Assembly: GCA_037178625.1 (NCBI GenBank)
Contig: CM074132.1
Coordinates: 3,935,240 to 3,999,239, forward strand
Source: Skeletonema tropicum
Lineage: Eukaryota; Bacillariophyta; Thalassiosirophyceae; Thalassiosirales; Thalassiosiraceae
Direction of reading: 5' to 3'
DNA length: 64,000 nucleotides
Both the position numbers and the translations under genes were made by a program. The notes beneath the pieces are model-generated. The model was given only the letters and a program-made list of their open reading frames with translations. It did not search any database and was not told where the DNA came from. Position 1 is the stretch's first letter. Each line of letters begins with the position of its first letter. This document shows positions 44,278-56,317 of the stretch, one piece after another.

Positions 44278-45376
44278 TATCAAGACGAGGGAGGAGTGAA
44301 TCTCCAATGAGGCTGACGAAATGTGAGCATGAAGTGATGGCAGTGGCAATGGAATCGATGTTGACGATATGCTGAAGCTGGGGAGAAGACCACTAGATAG
44401 CTATGCTGCGGCAAGATAGGAGATAGGCAGTCAGTATCATCAGTACAGCTAGGGTGTTTACCAATCATTGCTGAAGATCTTCTGGCATATTATATACTTG
44501 CTGTAAAAATTGCTCATTCTCGAATATCTTTTGTGCATCGCATCAACAATTAAGTTATCACTTTTGTCTGTTTCCTAAAGATATATTGATCCCAAATTAT
44601 GGCCTCAAGGTGCACATCTGCCCTTGTCAAATCATTTGAATACTTATTGCTTCTCTTCCTTGCAAATCGATCGAGAGAGTTTTGACCTGAAAGTCAAAAT
44701 AACACCGGTTCAAAAAGACTGTATTGCTACATTGCATTCTGAGCATGGCTGGAGTGCTAACGAAACTTCGATCTGAATGTTTGCAACAAGAAGGATATGA
44801 ATAATGCACAATAAGGCCACTGCACGTCAACAGATTTGGATGAGCCAATCCCAATCCCAACCCCCTGACTTGTCCTTTCAAACTTTGACTTTGATGAGCA
44901 GTTCTTGTTCGTTGTTCCTTACTTGAAGTTACAATACATAGTTTTTGAGGTCTTCGATGAGTAGACGAGACGACGACGGCCGCAATATAATTCGCGGAAG
45001 AGACTGGGCTGGCAGCTTTTGTACTCGGTGCCGTCGTCACTGTATTTTGTACGATAAAGGATACTGCAACTACTTTACTTACAATGTAAGGCAGACATTT
45101 TCCCTTTCCCCTGATCACTACATATGCAAAATGAAGGCGATGCGACACTTGAACCTGACAGAAGGCGGCACCTTTCAGCCATCAACCTCACATCACGCTC
45201 GCTATCCCTCTTCAACGCTCGCTATCCCTCTCACGATGATGTCTCTACGGCTGTTCCCTACCACTATAATAACTCTCTACAACACAACTAAACGAAGGAG
45301 AAGGGCAGAAGAACTAGACGAATATTAAGTGGAATATGCGATGACCTACAGTTGACCTTGAAGAGGCCTTCAATTA
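44278..45376. other. Intergenic 3' flank of HSF locus B
   Basis: The first ~150 bases are homologous to the flank of the 3.3-kb small ORF. Around 45,190-45,225 there is a short direct repeat (ACGCTCGCTATCCCTCTTCA / ACGCTCGCTATCCCTCTCAC). No gene recognised. Confidence 0.4.
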
Positions 45377-47246
45377 TTATTTGGTGTGCGACTTCTTCCG
45401 TTTCCGGAGTCTCTTATCCCGGTTAACATCATCCGCTTCATAACTGTCCGAAGACTTCCGATTCCTTGGAGAGAGTGGTTCGCCGTCTTTACCTTCGTCG
45501 TTGTCGTCTGCACTGCCGGTATTAAAGACCGGGTCATTATTTTGAGCACGGGCATTTTCATCAGGCTGCCCCGGTGCATAACCTCTCGGAGCGGGCTGCA
45601 GAATTGCGGTGATGGAATCTGCTGGAATATTATTATCAACAGCCACTGGAGGCGGTGCGCCTTCTTGATTAGGCTGCGTATTGCTGTTATTTGGTACACG
45701 TACAGTCATACCAGTTGGATTTCTTTGATGCATATTTATTTCCCCGGCACGTCCAAATGTTTGTCTGCCTGCTTCTGCGAAAACATTATTTTGGCCCACA
45801 ATGTGCCCAATAGTTCCAATAATTCCTTCGTGTAACGCGTCTGCTTGGGACCTACGCTGATGTTCTTCTTCGACGAATTTCTTCAACGCCAGCATTAATA
45901 ATAGAAGAGGTTCCATGTTGTTGGACTGAGACGCAACCGGCGTGGTGTTAGGGGGAGGGGACTGTGGCAACATCCCAGCGAGACTCATGAGGGTATGCCC
46001 CGTGTTGCTTTGGGCAGAAGGAGGGGGATATTGACCCATCGCTTGAGCTGGAGGCGTTGGACCTCTACCCAAACTTTGAAGGGCAGCATTGAGCAGATTC
46101 ATGGTGGAGTTGTTTGGATGTTGCCATTGCGGGAATGACTGAAGATGATTAATTCCAGCTACATTATTCATCTGGCTTGCAGGGGTGGGCACGGGTTGTT
46201 GATTTGGCAATGAATTCTGACTCGCTATTGGCTGATGTTGATTACTACCAATAATGTTTTGAAGGATGTTGTTTATGTCAGCAAGATTCGTTTGGTTTGT
46301 ATGTTGATTCGGGCCAGGCTGTTGGCTTGATGTGGAGGGTTGCTGTGTCCTACTACTCTGAATGTTTGAGATGAGATCAGCAATGGCACTACTTGCAGCT
46401 GCCTGTCTTGGTAGCTGATCATGTACAGGCATGGTGAGCTGTTGGTTGGGTTGCGCCGTGACTTGCTGCTGCTGCTGCTGCAGCGGTAACGGAATAGAAG
46501 CGCCTCCGCCATCATTACCAAATGTATTGGCAGTAGTAGCAGCATCGCCGGTAGGCAGCGGCAGGTGTACTCTCAGAATCCATTCTCTTGAACGTCGGTG
46601 AGCTAAACTCATAGCGCCCACTACGTATGCTTGATAATCGAACGAAGCCCCATCGCTGCAGCTTTCTGAGGAAGCTAGCAAAGACTATTGAATTACCAAA
46701 ATATTTTGGGATGATTTCCTGTTGATGTGCAAAAGAAGAAGCAGTCATCGTTAGTTATGGGTTAGTCAAATTGGCATACATCGTCGATTCGTTAGAGGCA
46801 CATCAAAATATCATTCGGCCCTCGGGGCCCCCGTTCATGGAGTGCAGAGCAGCGTAATAGGGGGCCGCAGGTGCCCTTCTATTACAGGTGGGAAAATTCA
46901 TTATTTTTCACCCCCATTATTCTACAGAGTTATAGGTAGGAATCAGTACATGTGTTTTTTAGTGAGAAGGTTTACTTTAGGGACACGTAGAGTCCTCGGT
47001 AGAGACTACCGGCGTAGGATCTGTATGTGTTCCTATGTAGAAAGCAAGAAGTACCTGTTGAAAGCGAGAAATTGACTGTACTAGATGCGCTTTTTGAGCA
47101 TCTATATCGGTCTGTACGAGAAAGAAATACAGGTTTTACACGGGCGTTAGTCGATTTAGTTTTTGTCTTTCTTCGTCGCGAGAAAATGTCTTTTTGTAAA
47201 ACTGTGCTTGATATATCGAATCGTGCGCTTGCAGATGTTTTACTGA

Positions 47247-48416
47247 TCACCAGATGCAGACGCTTAATTGAGTTGTTGTATTCTTTGTGGTGAGAAAGTG
47301 TCTGTTTTGTAAAACTGTGCAGTGATCAATTTTACTAATCACCAGATGAAGATCCTGCGAAGTAATCACTTGGGATTTCATGATCCTTCTTCGCTTCTTT
47401 CCACTTCTTGTTCGGGTTATGATGTCAGTAATCCTGGTTGTCAGGTCTGTCCTGTCTTTGATGAAATCGCCCTTGATTGCTGCTGCGTATGATGTTTTTG
47501 TGATTTCCTCTAACTTTCTCTTGCTATACCTCGTCTTCGACTCTTCTGCCTTCCCCTCCAAGTATTTCACCCAATTTGCTCGCTTCTTGTACGATTCGCA
47601 GAACTGGCCATTTTGCTTTCTCTTGCAATTTTTTAATCGGTTCGTTGAAATGTTGCTTCCGGTCCAGTATATGGCACTGTCCGACGGGTATGCTTGATCT
47701 TTGGAGCCAAGTGTTTTGCCTCTGCTGGTAGCCACGTACATTGTTCCAAGAAACTTGCTAATCTCCCACAACTCATCTGCTGGATCTATTATCATGCGGT
47801 TCCAGCGGTCTCCTTTGTCGAATCCAGCTTCGAGTCCTTGACAGCGGTGGATGGTGATGGCGTAGGCAATTTGCAATGGCATGAATAATGCGGTGCAGCA
47901 TCCCCTGTTGCAAATCTGCTCGTAGGGTGGGATTGGCACGTGCTGTGCGCAATAAGTTGGGGTAGGATGCATTTGTATCAGTATGAAATGAGTTAGTAGT
48001 GTTTTCGCAGAGAGTGGCAATTGTCTTGTGTCTTTCGTGTGTCAACTTTTACTCACCGTTGGGTTGTTCTTGTCCCATGGGTCCTCGCCTGGTGGTGGTT
48101 TGTATGTAGGGAAATCCACAACAATGTACTTCGGTAGGCTAACCTCACCTTTACCGTTTGGTCCAACGGAGCGATCCTTATCGTAAACGATCTCGACTAC
48201 TACCCCAATAGCTGAGACGTACAATCCTGAGTTGGGATCGATGTTGGCTGACTCCAAGCAAACATGTGCACCTACGCACACATCAAAGGTGTAGAATAGC
48301 CTCCTGCCGTAAAAGTGCAACTGGTATGCTGTGTTATTGCCCGCCATCCTGCTGCTGAATTGACACCTGAGCCTAGCTATTGGTACTTTCAGTCGTTCGT
48401 GTGTTTTGATCAGCAT
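47247..48416 (-). pseudogene. PIF1-like helicase, C-terminal half only (element E1)
   Basis: Two exons, 48,416-48,057 and 47,942-47,247 (donor ACG|GTGAGT, acceptor GCACAG). The first shows the PIF1/RecD-family segment VGAHVCLESANIDPNSGLYV, equivalent to the family pattern where the enzyme's C-terminal RecA-like and SH3-like regions meet, then PKYIVVDFP. The second shows ITIHRCQGLEAG, the family's QGxT-type motif region, and VATSRGK, equivalent to the ALSR motif. The remaining ~150 residues are Lys/Arg-rich. The Walker A and B half of a PIF1 helicase (some 350-400 residues upstream) is absent, so the protein cannot hydrolyse ATP as it stands. The frame between exons is preserved. Confidence 0.8.
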
Positions 48417-48535
48417 GTCTACGTAGGCAGTTGCATTTGTTTATTAGGTAAAATTGTTCAGTGATCGATTATACTAAAATGATTCAATAAGCAAGCGATA
48501 CTTAGTGCGGCAGTGCACATGCACACAAAATAAAC

Positions 48536-49316
48536 TCACATGATAGTTGAATCAGGAGAGGCCTTCTCTCCGACAGGTACCGGTTTAGACTTTTTCGTGA
48601 CAGCACCTTTCTCGGACAAATCCGGTTCATCATCATCTTGAACAGGCTGATCACGGGAGCCCGAATGAGTTTTGTCTTCAAGTACAAGTTTCCCGTTCTC
48701 ATCACTGGTGTGAAGTTGAAGGTTGAAAAAAAAACTTGTAAGTAAAAAGGAAAGACAGAATTTGTAAAACGGTACAATGAACAAAAATACCAAAATCATT
48801 GAACCACACGAAGGTTAACCTTCTCTCTTACCAAAAATGCTCACAATTTGAAGTGTACGGCGCTTGGCTTGTACCTCCTTTCTGAGCAATAGCGGCAAAC
48901 ATTAAGAAGTTGACCGCTGCAGACACCAGATCATCTTTGTCAGTAGAATCAGTCTTACCAACTGGGACATTCGGGTAATGTTCAGACAGTTCATTCAGGA
49001 TGTACTTGATTGACCCGACTTCAAAGACGGAAAGAGCAGAAAAGAGCAGTTGTTCCTTCTCCAACTTGGCAACGTCAAACCCATCGCCTAATGCAACAGA
49101 CGCTAGCAGCAAGAAGATACGATCGTCGGTACGCACCAAACGCCAATTGATGTCTGTTACGCTCAATGCAATGACAGGAGCCGACGGTTTAGCGGCAGTC
49201 TTGACCCCTGACGAAGTAAGACGTGCATCGACATTGCTCCGATTCCGCACGGCACGGAAGCCCTTACCATTACTACCAACGGTGGATATAACTGGATTTG
49301 TGTTGCCAAACTTCAT
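48536..49316 (-). CDS. Accessory protein of element E1, unknown function
   Basis: Starts at 49,316 (MKFGNTNPVISTVGSNGKGF). A compact region follows (DINWRLVRTDDRIFLLLASV, SALSVFEVGSIKYILNELSE) and a C-terminal stretch QAPYTSNCEHF at a probable splice donor TTTG|GTAAGAG near 48,832. A second exon probably begins after TTACAAG near 48,732 and encodes an acidic/Lys-rich tail (QPVQDDDEPDLSEKGAVTKK) ending at the stop at 48,536. The protein is not recognised. It sits upstream of, and in the same direction as, the helicase remnant, so it belongs to the mobile element and not to the HSF locus. Confidence 0.5.
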
Positions 49317-51278
49317 TATTTATTCGGACAATGTAGAAATGTGATGATGTAAATGATGCAATGCATAATTTATGAGAGCTGTTGAACGGCTCGACAACGT
49401 ACAAACTGCCTACTACATAACCGCCGCCAACGCACCAGCGCAATAATCAGCAGAGAACAATGCAATCAATAACCAACCACGTCATGAAGTAAACGAGTTC
49501 CTTCGTAAGCTACGTCGGCAACACAAGATCTTGTGGTTCAACACATCGACAACACGTCGACAAAAAGATTCAGCTCAACACAAGACGTCGACGTGGAGTT
49601 AAGAACTGACGTATTGATCAGTACGTGGCCAAAGATCGGCAGTTATTCAAATGCAAACACGTCGGCAACCAACGTCGGCGTCTATTTAGACTTGCATCAA
49701 TAGACGACTCGGCAGATAATGTAATTGAGCCAATGTCGACCTGAGTACTTGCTGCATGAACTTAAATACTTTTTTGTTCATTGGATTTTGCCAACACCTG
49801 ACTTCTGGTACTTTGTGACGTAAGACGATTGGAATCAAGTGTACTAATTCCTTAAGTAACGAAGTTTACCACGTCACTCAGAGAAAAAATTAAGAAAATA
49901 GAGGGTGACGGGGATGCACACCGGAAAGAACGAAGAAGCTCATCGACAATCTGACTTAATTAGCCTGGAAAAGTCCTTTTTAGCACAAATCAAGCGATTT
50001 TTAGATCTAAATCATAAGATATAGCATCTAAATGACAATCAAAATGGGCATTTCAGCGGGGATGGGAGGGGGGAAAATCCCAACACTTCAAGTTGAAGTT
50101 CCGGAAGTAATTCAGAGCAAAGCACGTAGCTACGCTACTTTGGATCTCCCCGATGGAAAAGATATGCCTTGTACGCTGGCCCACGCCCACGAAACGCCAA
50201 CAAAACTTACGACCGTTAGAACAATGACAGCTACCACGCCTTTTCTCATTCTTGAGACCTTTTGATTCAAATTTTTTGTGGCCTGTCTCCACGCAATTAG
50301 AACCGCTGATGAAGGTGGCTAAGCTCCACCGAAACTCGTAATTAATGAATCATAAAGAGTTCGGTTATATTGCTTACTACCATCATCTGGAAAAACTCCT
50401 AGCTTGTAATAAGGACTTCGTGGCTTATTGCATTCAAGACATTTCTTTTCACATTGATAAAGATTGACAACGTCATTGCAGAGCAACTTTATAGCCGTAT
50501 TCTATTGTAAAGAGACTAATTGGTAAAATTGTGCACAGCACAATTATACCAATTAAGGCCAACGTCATTGCAGAGCAACTTTATAGCCGAATTCCGTTGT
50601 ATAAAGACTACTGACAAGCCACACAGCAAATGGCCAACAGCAAGATGACGACACAATACTTTACAGGCCCCGAGGGCCCGCGCTGAACCCGCCACATACA
50701 CCGCTGCACGCCACCACTATTGCACCATTCTGCGCGCCCCTGTTTATACATCATCGATTGACAATACCAACCTCCTCAAATTGGGTTTGATCAGAGACGA
50801 TGAAGCTGTTACCATCTTTAGACCAATGGACGGCGGCATCATCATTCTGGCTTTCTCTGTCGAGCATTACTCTGAGCTGTTGTTAGCGTTACACCAAGGA
50901 GTGAGTGTCAAAGTTCAATTGATATGAGGCAAGGACGCGTTTTCAACATATTGATGTTTGTCTTACCTTTTGAAGGAATTGCTCTTTGAAACCAGCTTTA
51001 TGTGGCTTCTTCCCGCTTAGAGGGACTTTGGGAGCAGCAGATGTTGCGGCAGTGGCAACGGGTAGTGTCTCTGAAAGAGATGTCGGGTGCCTTGCCTCTG
51101 CTATTGATGTTGCCGCCGTGGCTGATGCCGATGATGGCTCGTTTGTTGTACTCGTCGATATGTCACCTGATCTCCTACGTGACTGGTTGTTATTTGTTGG
51201 ATTGGATTCGGAGTTCGCGTTCTCTGCATCTTGAACTTCCTTCTTACTCTTTCGTGATTTGGATTTTTTGGGTGGCAT

Positions 51279-52886
51279 TATGCATCAATCTACTGCTCTA
51301 GAGAGCCTTCGTTAGCGTGTCGGGATGTTGTAAATGTGCAAATGTGCAAATGTTATGTATTTTTTGAATGCTGTGTCGATCGAGCAGTAATTGCAAAACC
51401 ACTTCTGTCTTATGGGCATTGAAGGGGTGTAGTGCAGTAGTGTTACAATGAACTTGATTATAATATATTGGGGGACATAGCTGCACCACAATGCACAGTC
51501 TGTGTCTTCGTCATAACAGATGATAATACAACAATTGCAGGGAGATAGATGATGATCCAGCTGCCAACGTGACGAGGGACTTCTTCTTCGGTGAAATCTA
51601 AACGGTCAGCCCTACCTTTTCTCCGGAAAAAATATCCGGTTTTCACCGTAGGCTTGAATTAGTTCCTACGTAGATTGGGTGATCTAATTCCCTTGACTTA
51701 GTTCAGATGACGTCTCAAAAGAAGAGAAAGGGCTCAAAAATTCAAAAAAGGATCGTCTCCACACATACTTAATATCTCATGAACATCAGGCAATCATAGG
51801 CAACAACTAAGTAGCGTGTAGCGTTACGAATGAGCAACTCGAGAGAAATAATTTAGAAGTAATACATTCGCCAATTCATGAAGAAATTAAAAGTTGGATC
51901 TTATAGTGAGAACAAAAGATGAAGAAGAAAGATGAAAGCTTGGATCTCTTCTGGAGCTACCAACTCCACAAACAAGCCATCGATACCATAGCTGTCACCA
52001 TCTGGGCGCTTGATTACGAATCAGCTACTTCAAAATGAAAGGAAGACTATGTCATTGCAGAAGAAGGAGCAAATAGACTCGGTGGATAAGCACAGGTCTG
52101 AAATGAAATTCTCAAATCGGAGGCCCGGGTCTGAAGTGATTACTCATCATTAAATGCATAAAATCATCATATTACGCTCGATTCGCCTCTACTTTGGCCA
52201 TGCTATGTGTGATACACAGTATAATACACATACGTTTCACTCAATACATACACACAATGTATTTGGAGCATCTTTGGCTGCTTGGGCTGCTTGTAATGAT
52301 TAATGATTGTCCATGGCATATTGAACTATCCACCTATACCACGACCTTCTTTTGGATGTTGTGCCTAATTACGCCCAGTGAAACGAAGCATGATTGCTAC
52401 CTCGAATTTGGGCCGAACATCTCTTTCTATGAGAAATGCGATTATGAAGTGTTGTTGGGGGAGAGAGTAGGTATGCTGATGGCTGGAATGGCAAAGAAGG
52501 ATCAAGCTTAATGGCTTGCCAAGTTAAGTATGAGTTGCAGTGTAGATTGTGAAATGAGTGTCACACAATATTGTAAGTGGGTAATGTTACCTGCGTACTA
52601 CTACTTACTTGTTAGTCCAATATATAGCGAATTAATAAGGAACCTCTTTCCCTTGATCAAAGTGAAAGGCGATGCGACATGACAACTTCAATATGAAGCA
52701 GGTACTAGGAACTAACCATGCAGAACTCACCCCGTCCAAGCTCCTCTCAAGTCGAGCGCGACCACGATCATCTTCTACAAATAAACAATGATCAAGATTA
52801 TTTCAACAAAATAAATAAGGGCATCACTGAAGAAATTCCTAGTGCGATTACTTTACGCATGAGCGAGCCTTGCAAAGTTCCTGCCA
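51279..52886. other. Intergenic between HSF loci B and E
   Basis: Holds the 5' flank of locus B and the 3' flank of locus E. An open frame at 52,194-52,511 (+) has two hydrophobic stretches but no homology support. No RNA gene recognised. Confidence 0.4.
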
Positions 52887-54424
52887 TTATTTCCGAGACG
52901 ACTTCTTTCGTGCCGTGTTCTGTGAACGGATTTTTTTCTCCCCGCTGTCGTCATCTGCATCATAGCACTGGTCATCATCATCTGGGGATTCCCCATTCCT
53001 TGGAGATAGATGCCCGTCTACTCCACCATTTTCGTCGTCGTCGTCATCTCCATTATCTTCATTGTCCAGGTTGTTTCGTGCGGGGGCTGCTGGCACTGTT
53101 TGCTCACTTGTCCGAGCGTACTGCAAAATGGCAGCGATCAGATCTGCCTGAATACCACCAGATGACGGAGTTGATGCGCCCCAACCAGTGGCCTGAAGAA
53201 TAGCAGCGATTGAATCTGCTTGATCATTCTGGTTAGAGATGGATGGAGGCAATGCGCCTACTCGGTAATTATTATTTGATACAAGTGATTGCATCAATGG
53301 CGGTATCATGCCTTGCTGACTCTGACCAATATTATCATTGGGCAAGCCGCCTCGATCTGAGATAATTTGTCCCAGCATTGACAGCATGGTATTTAGGATA
53401 TGATCTACTCGGTTCCTGTGCTGTAGCTCTTCTTCCACTACTCGCTGCATCACAAGTACTAGTGGGTGAAGAACCGCGATATTATTGGGTTGAGACATTA
53501 AGGCTCGACTCAAATTTTGGGTTAAAGATGAGAAATAATCCGCAATTTGACGTCGTCCAGCCAAGTGACTACTACTGTTGGTATTGAGAGTGTTCATTGT
53601 GGGATTTGAATGATGCCACTGCTGAAATGACTGAAGATAACTATTTGCATCAACATTTTGATTCATGACGGGTTGTTGGCTTGACATAGAGGGTTGCTGA
53701 CAACTGCGCTGACGCTGAATGTTTGAAATGAGATCAGCAATTGAATGTGATAGGTTTGACTGAGTAGGTGCAGGGCGGTTGTTCATTCGATCCATGACCT
53801 GCTGGATTTGCTGCTGCTGGACCTGAATAGAATTACCTCCCCTGGCAGCGGCGGAGGCGGGTGCACTGTTAACACCCAGTCTTTTGAAAGTTGGTAAACA
53901 AAACTCGTCAAAGTCGATCCGTTCATTTGATCGGCCCTCGGGGCCCCGGGTCGAAACAAGCGCAGTGAAGTGTCGATAACGGGGCCGGGAGGTGCCCAAC
54001 CCCTTATGGTCACAAATTCTCCATTTTTTTCCAAACTTTTTTCTACAGGGATCTTGGTAGGAATCAGTATAGTAGCTATTTAGTGAGAAGGTTTACCTGG
54101 GGGACACGTAGAGGCTCTGTAGACCCATACCGCTGTAGAATTTGTACTTGTTCCTACGTAGAAAGCGAGAAGTACCTGGCTTAAATGCGCTTTTTACAGA
54201 AATTGATTGGCTATATCTGTCGAGGATACCGTCATTCGCAGAAAGAAATGCAGGTATATTGTCATTATAGGTGACATGTTTCTTCATCACGAGAAATATT
54301 CTCCCTTTGTTGTATCCTTTATTGATTGTCGTTAATTTGTCATGTTGCCGCGATTGATAATAAATTTGTCTTGAAGACAAATTTATTTTCCATGCAAGTT
54401 GTGAATATCGCATTGTATCGTCCA

Positions 54425-55466
54425 CTAGGCAAAATAATCGCGTGGCAATTGGTATTCTTTCTTCGTTTCTTTCCATTTTTTGTTTGGGCTGGTTATGATT
54501 TCGGTGATGCGGTTCGTCAGGTCCTCTCTATTCTTTATTAAAGTACCACTCACTGCCTTTTGATAAGTTGTTTTCGTCATTTCATCAAGCTTTCTTTTGT
54601 TGTATCTTGTCTTGGTTTCTTCTGCCTTGCCGTCAAGGTACTTGACCCATTTGTCCCGCTTCTTGAAGAGTTTGCAGAGTTGGCCATCTTGGTTCGTCTT
54701 GCAATTGTGTAACCGTTCTACAGACACGCTCGGCCCTGTCCAATAAATCGCACTATCCGTCGGGTGCATAACATTTTTGGAACCAAGTGTTTTGCCCCTG
54801 CTGGTAGCAACGTATCCTGTCCCAAGGCACTGGCTTCTCTCCCAGAGCTCATCTGACGGATCTATCACCATGCGATTCCATCGATCGTCCTTGCCGAACC
54901 CGGCCTCCATGCCCTGGCAGCGGTGTATTGTGATTGCGAATGCAATTTGCAGGGGCATGAACGTGGCAGTACAGCATCCCTTGTTGCAGATGTGAGTGTA
55001 GGGTGGTATTGGCACGTGCTGAGTGGAGTGGTGGAGTGGAGTGATTGCAAATTTGTGTAAAGAGGGATGATTGATCAGTGCCATGCTATATTTCGAATTC
55101 AAGAATACATTTCTACATTCACTCACCGTTGGATTCTTTTTGTCCCAGGGTTCAATGCCTTGCCGCGGTTTGAAGTATGGGAAATCAACGACTATATACT
55201 TTGGGAGGGATTCAACACCATTTGTGTTTGGTCCTACGGAGTGCTGCTCGTCATAAACGATGTCAATCACCTTCCCAATCGCTCCAACGTACAGGCCAGA
55301 GTTCGGATCAATGTTCGCTGTCTCCAGGCACACGTGCACACCAACGGAAACGTCTAAAGTGTACAACATCTTTTTGCCGAAGAAATGCAACTGGTACACA
55401 GTGGGATTGCCAACCATGTTGCTCTTGAATTGGCATCTGAGCCGTGCTACCGGTACTGTCAGCCGT
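54425..55466 (-). pseudogene. PIF1-like helicase C-terminal fragment, copy 1 (E2)
   Basis: Exons: from about 55,466 down to 55,127, and 55,018-54,425. Recognisable are LRCQFKS, VGVHVCLETANIDPNSGLYV, PKYIVVDFP, then HVPIPPYTHICNKGCC, ITIHRCQGMEAG and VATSRGKTLG. It is truncated on the 5' side by the junction of a ~1.18 kb tandem duplication. Homologous to the E1 helicase over its whole length (most residues conserved), which confirms these are a family gene and not chance captures. Lacks the ATPase N-terminal half. Confidence 0.8.
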
Positions 55467-55471
55467 TTCTG

Positions 55472-56317
55472 ACGAGAAATATTCTCCCTTTGTTGTATCC
55501 TTTATTGATTGTCGTTAATTTGTCATAATGCTCGATTGAAAATAAATTTGTCTTGAAGACAAATTTATTTTCCATGCAAGTTGTGAATATTGCATTGTAT
55601 CGTCCACTAGGCAAAATAATCGCGTGGCAATTGGTATTCTTTCTTCGCTTCTTTCCATTTTTTGTTTGGGTTGGTTATGATTTCGGTGATGCGGTTTGTC
55701 AGGTCCTCTCTATTCTTTATTAAAGCACCACTCACTGCCTTTTGGTAAGTCGTTTTCGTCATTTTGTCGAGCTTTCTCTTGTTGTATCTTGTCTTGGTTT
55801 CTTCTGCCTTGCCGTCAAGGTACTTGACCCATTTGTCCCGCTTCTTGAAGAGTTTGCAGAGTTGGCCATCTTGGTTCGTCTTGCAATTGTGTAACCGTTC
55901 TACAGACACGCTCGGCCCTGTCCAATAAATCGCACTATCCGTCGGGTGCATAACATTTTTGGAACCAAGTGTTTTGCCCCTGCTGGTAGCAACGTATCCT
56001 GTCCCAAGGCACTGGCTTCTCTCCCAGAGCTCATCTGACGGATCTATCACCATGCGATTCCATCGATCGTCCTTGCCGAACCCGGCCTCCATGCCCTGGC
56101 AGCGGTGTATTGTGATTGCGAATGCAATTTGCAGGGGCATGAACGTGGCAGTACAGCATCCCTTGTTGCAGATGTGAGTGTAGGGTGGTATTGGCACGTG
56201 CTGAGTGGAGTGGTGGAGTGGAGTGATTACAAATTTGTGTAAAGAGGGATGATTGATCAGTGCCATGCTATATTTCGAATTCAAGAATACATTTCTACAT
56301 TCACTCACCGTTGGATT
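55472..56317 (-). pseudogene. PIF1-like helicase C-terminal fragment, copy 2 (E2)
   Basis: Near-identical tandem copy of the region starting at 54,289; it contains the whole second helicase exon (56,200-55,607) and the intron up to the donor ACG|GTGAGTGAATG, and then switches at about 56,317 to unrelated coding sequence. Only a handful of substitutions separate the two copies (for example DEMTK/DKMTK, SGTLI/SGALI), so the duplication is recent. Confidence 0.82.

Larger units (their letters stand above)
46816..50747 (-). mobile_element. Large transposon E1 with PIF1-helicase remnant
   Basis: Inserted in intron 2 of HSF locus B. The left end starts CGGCCCTCGGGGCCC; the mirror core GGCCCCGAGGGCC lies at 50,666-50,678, about 70 bp before the right end. 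Left-end sequence down to about 47,060 (CCTCGGGGCCC, TAGGAATCAGTA, TTAGTGAGAAGGTTTAC, GGGACACGTAGAG) is shared with element E2. Right-end direct repeats CATTGCAGAGCAACTTTATAG occur at 50,474 and 50,566, with a long AT-rich hairpin between (TAATTGGT..ACCAATTA). Probable 8-bp target duplication with two mismatches (ATATCATT/ACATCATC). It carries two - strand genes. Family not assigned. Confidence 0.8.
45377..51278 (-). pseudogene. HSF-type transcription factor, locus B (frameshift; 3.9-kb transposon in intron 2)
   Basis: Exon 1 at 51,278-50,967 (MPPKKSKSRKSKKEVQ.., ending FKEQFLQK), exon 2 at 50,876-50,772, exon 3 from 46,718 to 45,377. The splice sites match the other loci, but intron 2 contains a 3.9-kb transposon (46,816-50,747). 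The DNA-binding domain is intact across the exons. In exon 3, shortly after SSPTFKRMDS, the sequence around 46,550 is altered relative to locus A and the frame is lost: the correct frame ends at 46,515, while the remaining Q/N-rich region, hydrophobic helix and acidic/basic tail are open in another frame. If intron 2 is still spliced, the product would be ~206 residues, essentially a DNA-binding domain alone. Closest to locus A in sequence. Confidence 0.87.

Noticed and set aside
44627..45148. 173-codon frame on the - strand
   Set aside because: No domain, no homologous copy and no splice or composition support.
52718..53203. 161-codon frame on the + strand
   Set aside because: Overlaps antisense the 3' end of HSF locus E and has low-complexity shadow composition.
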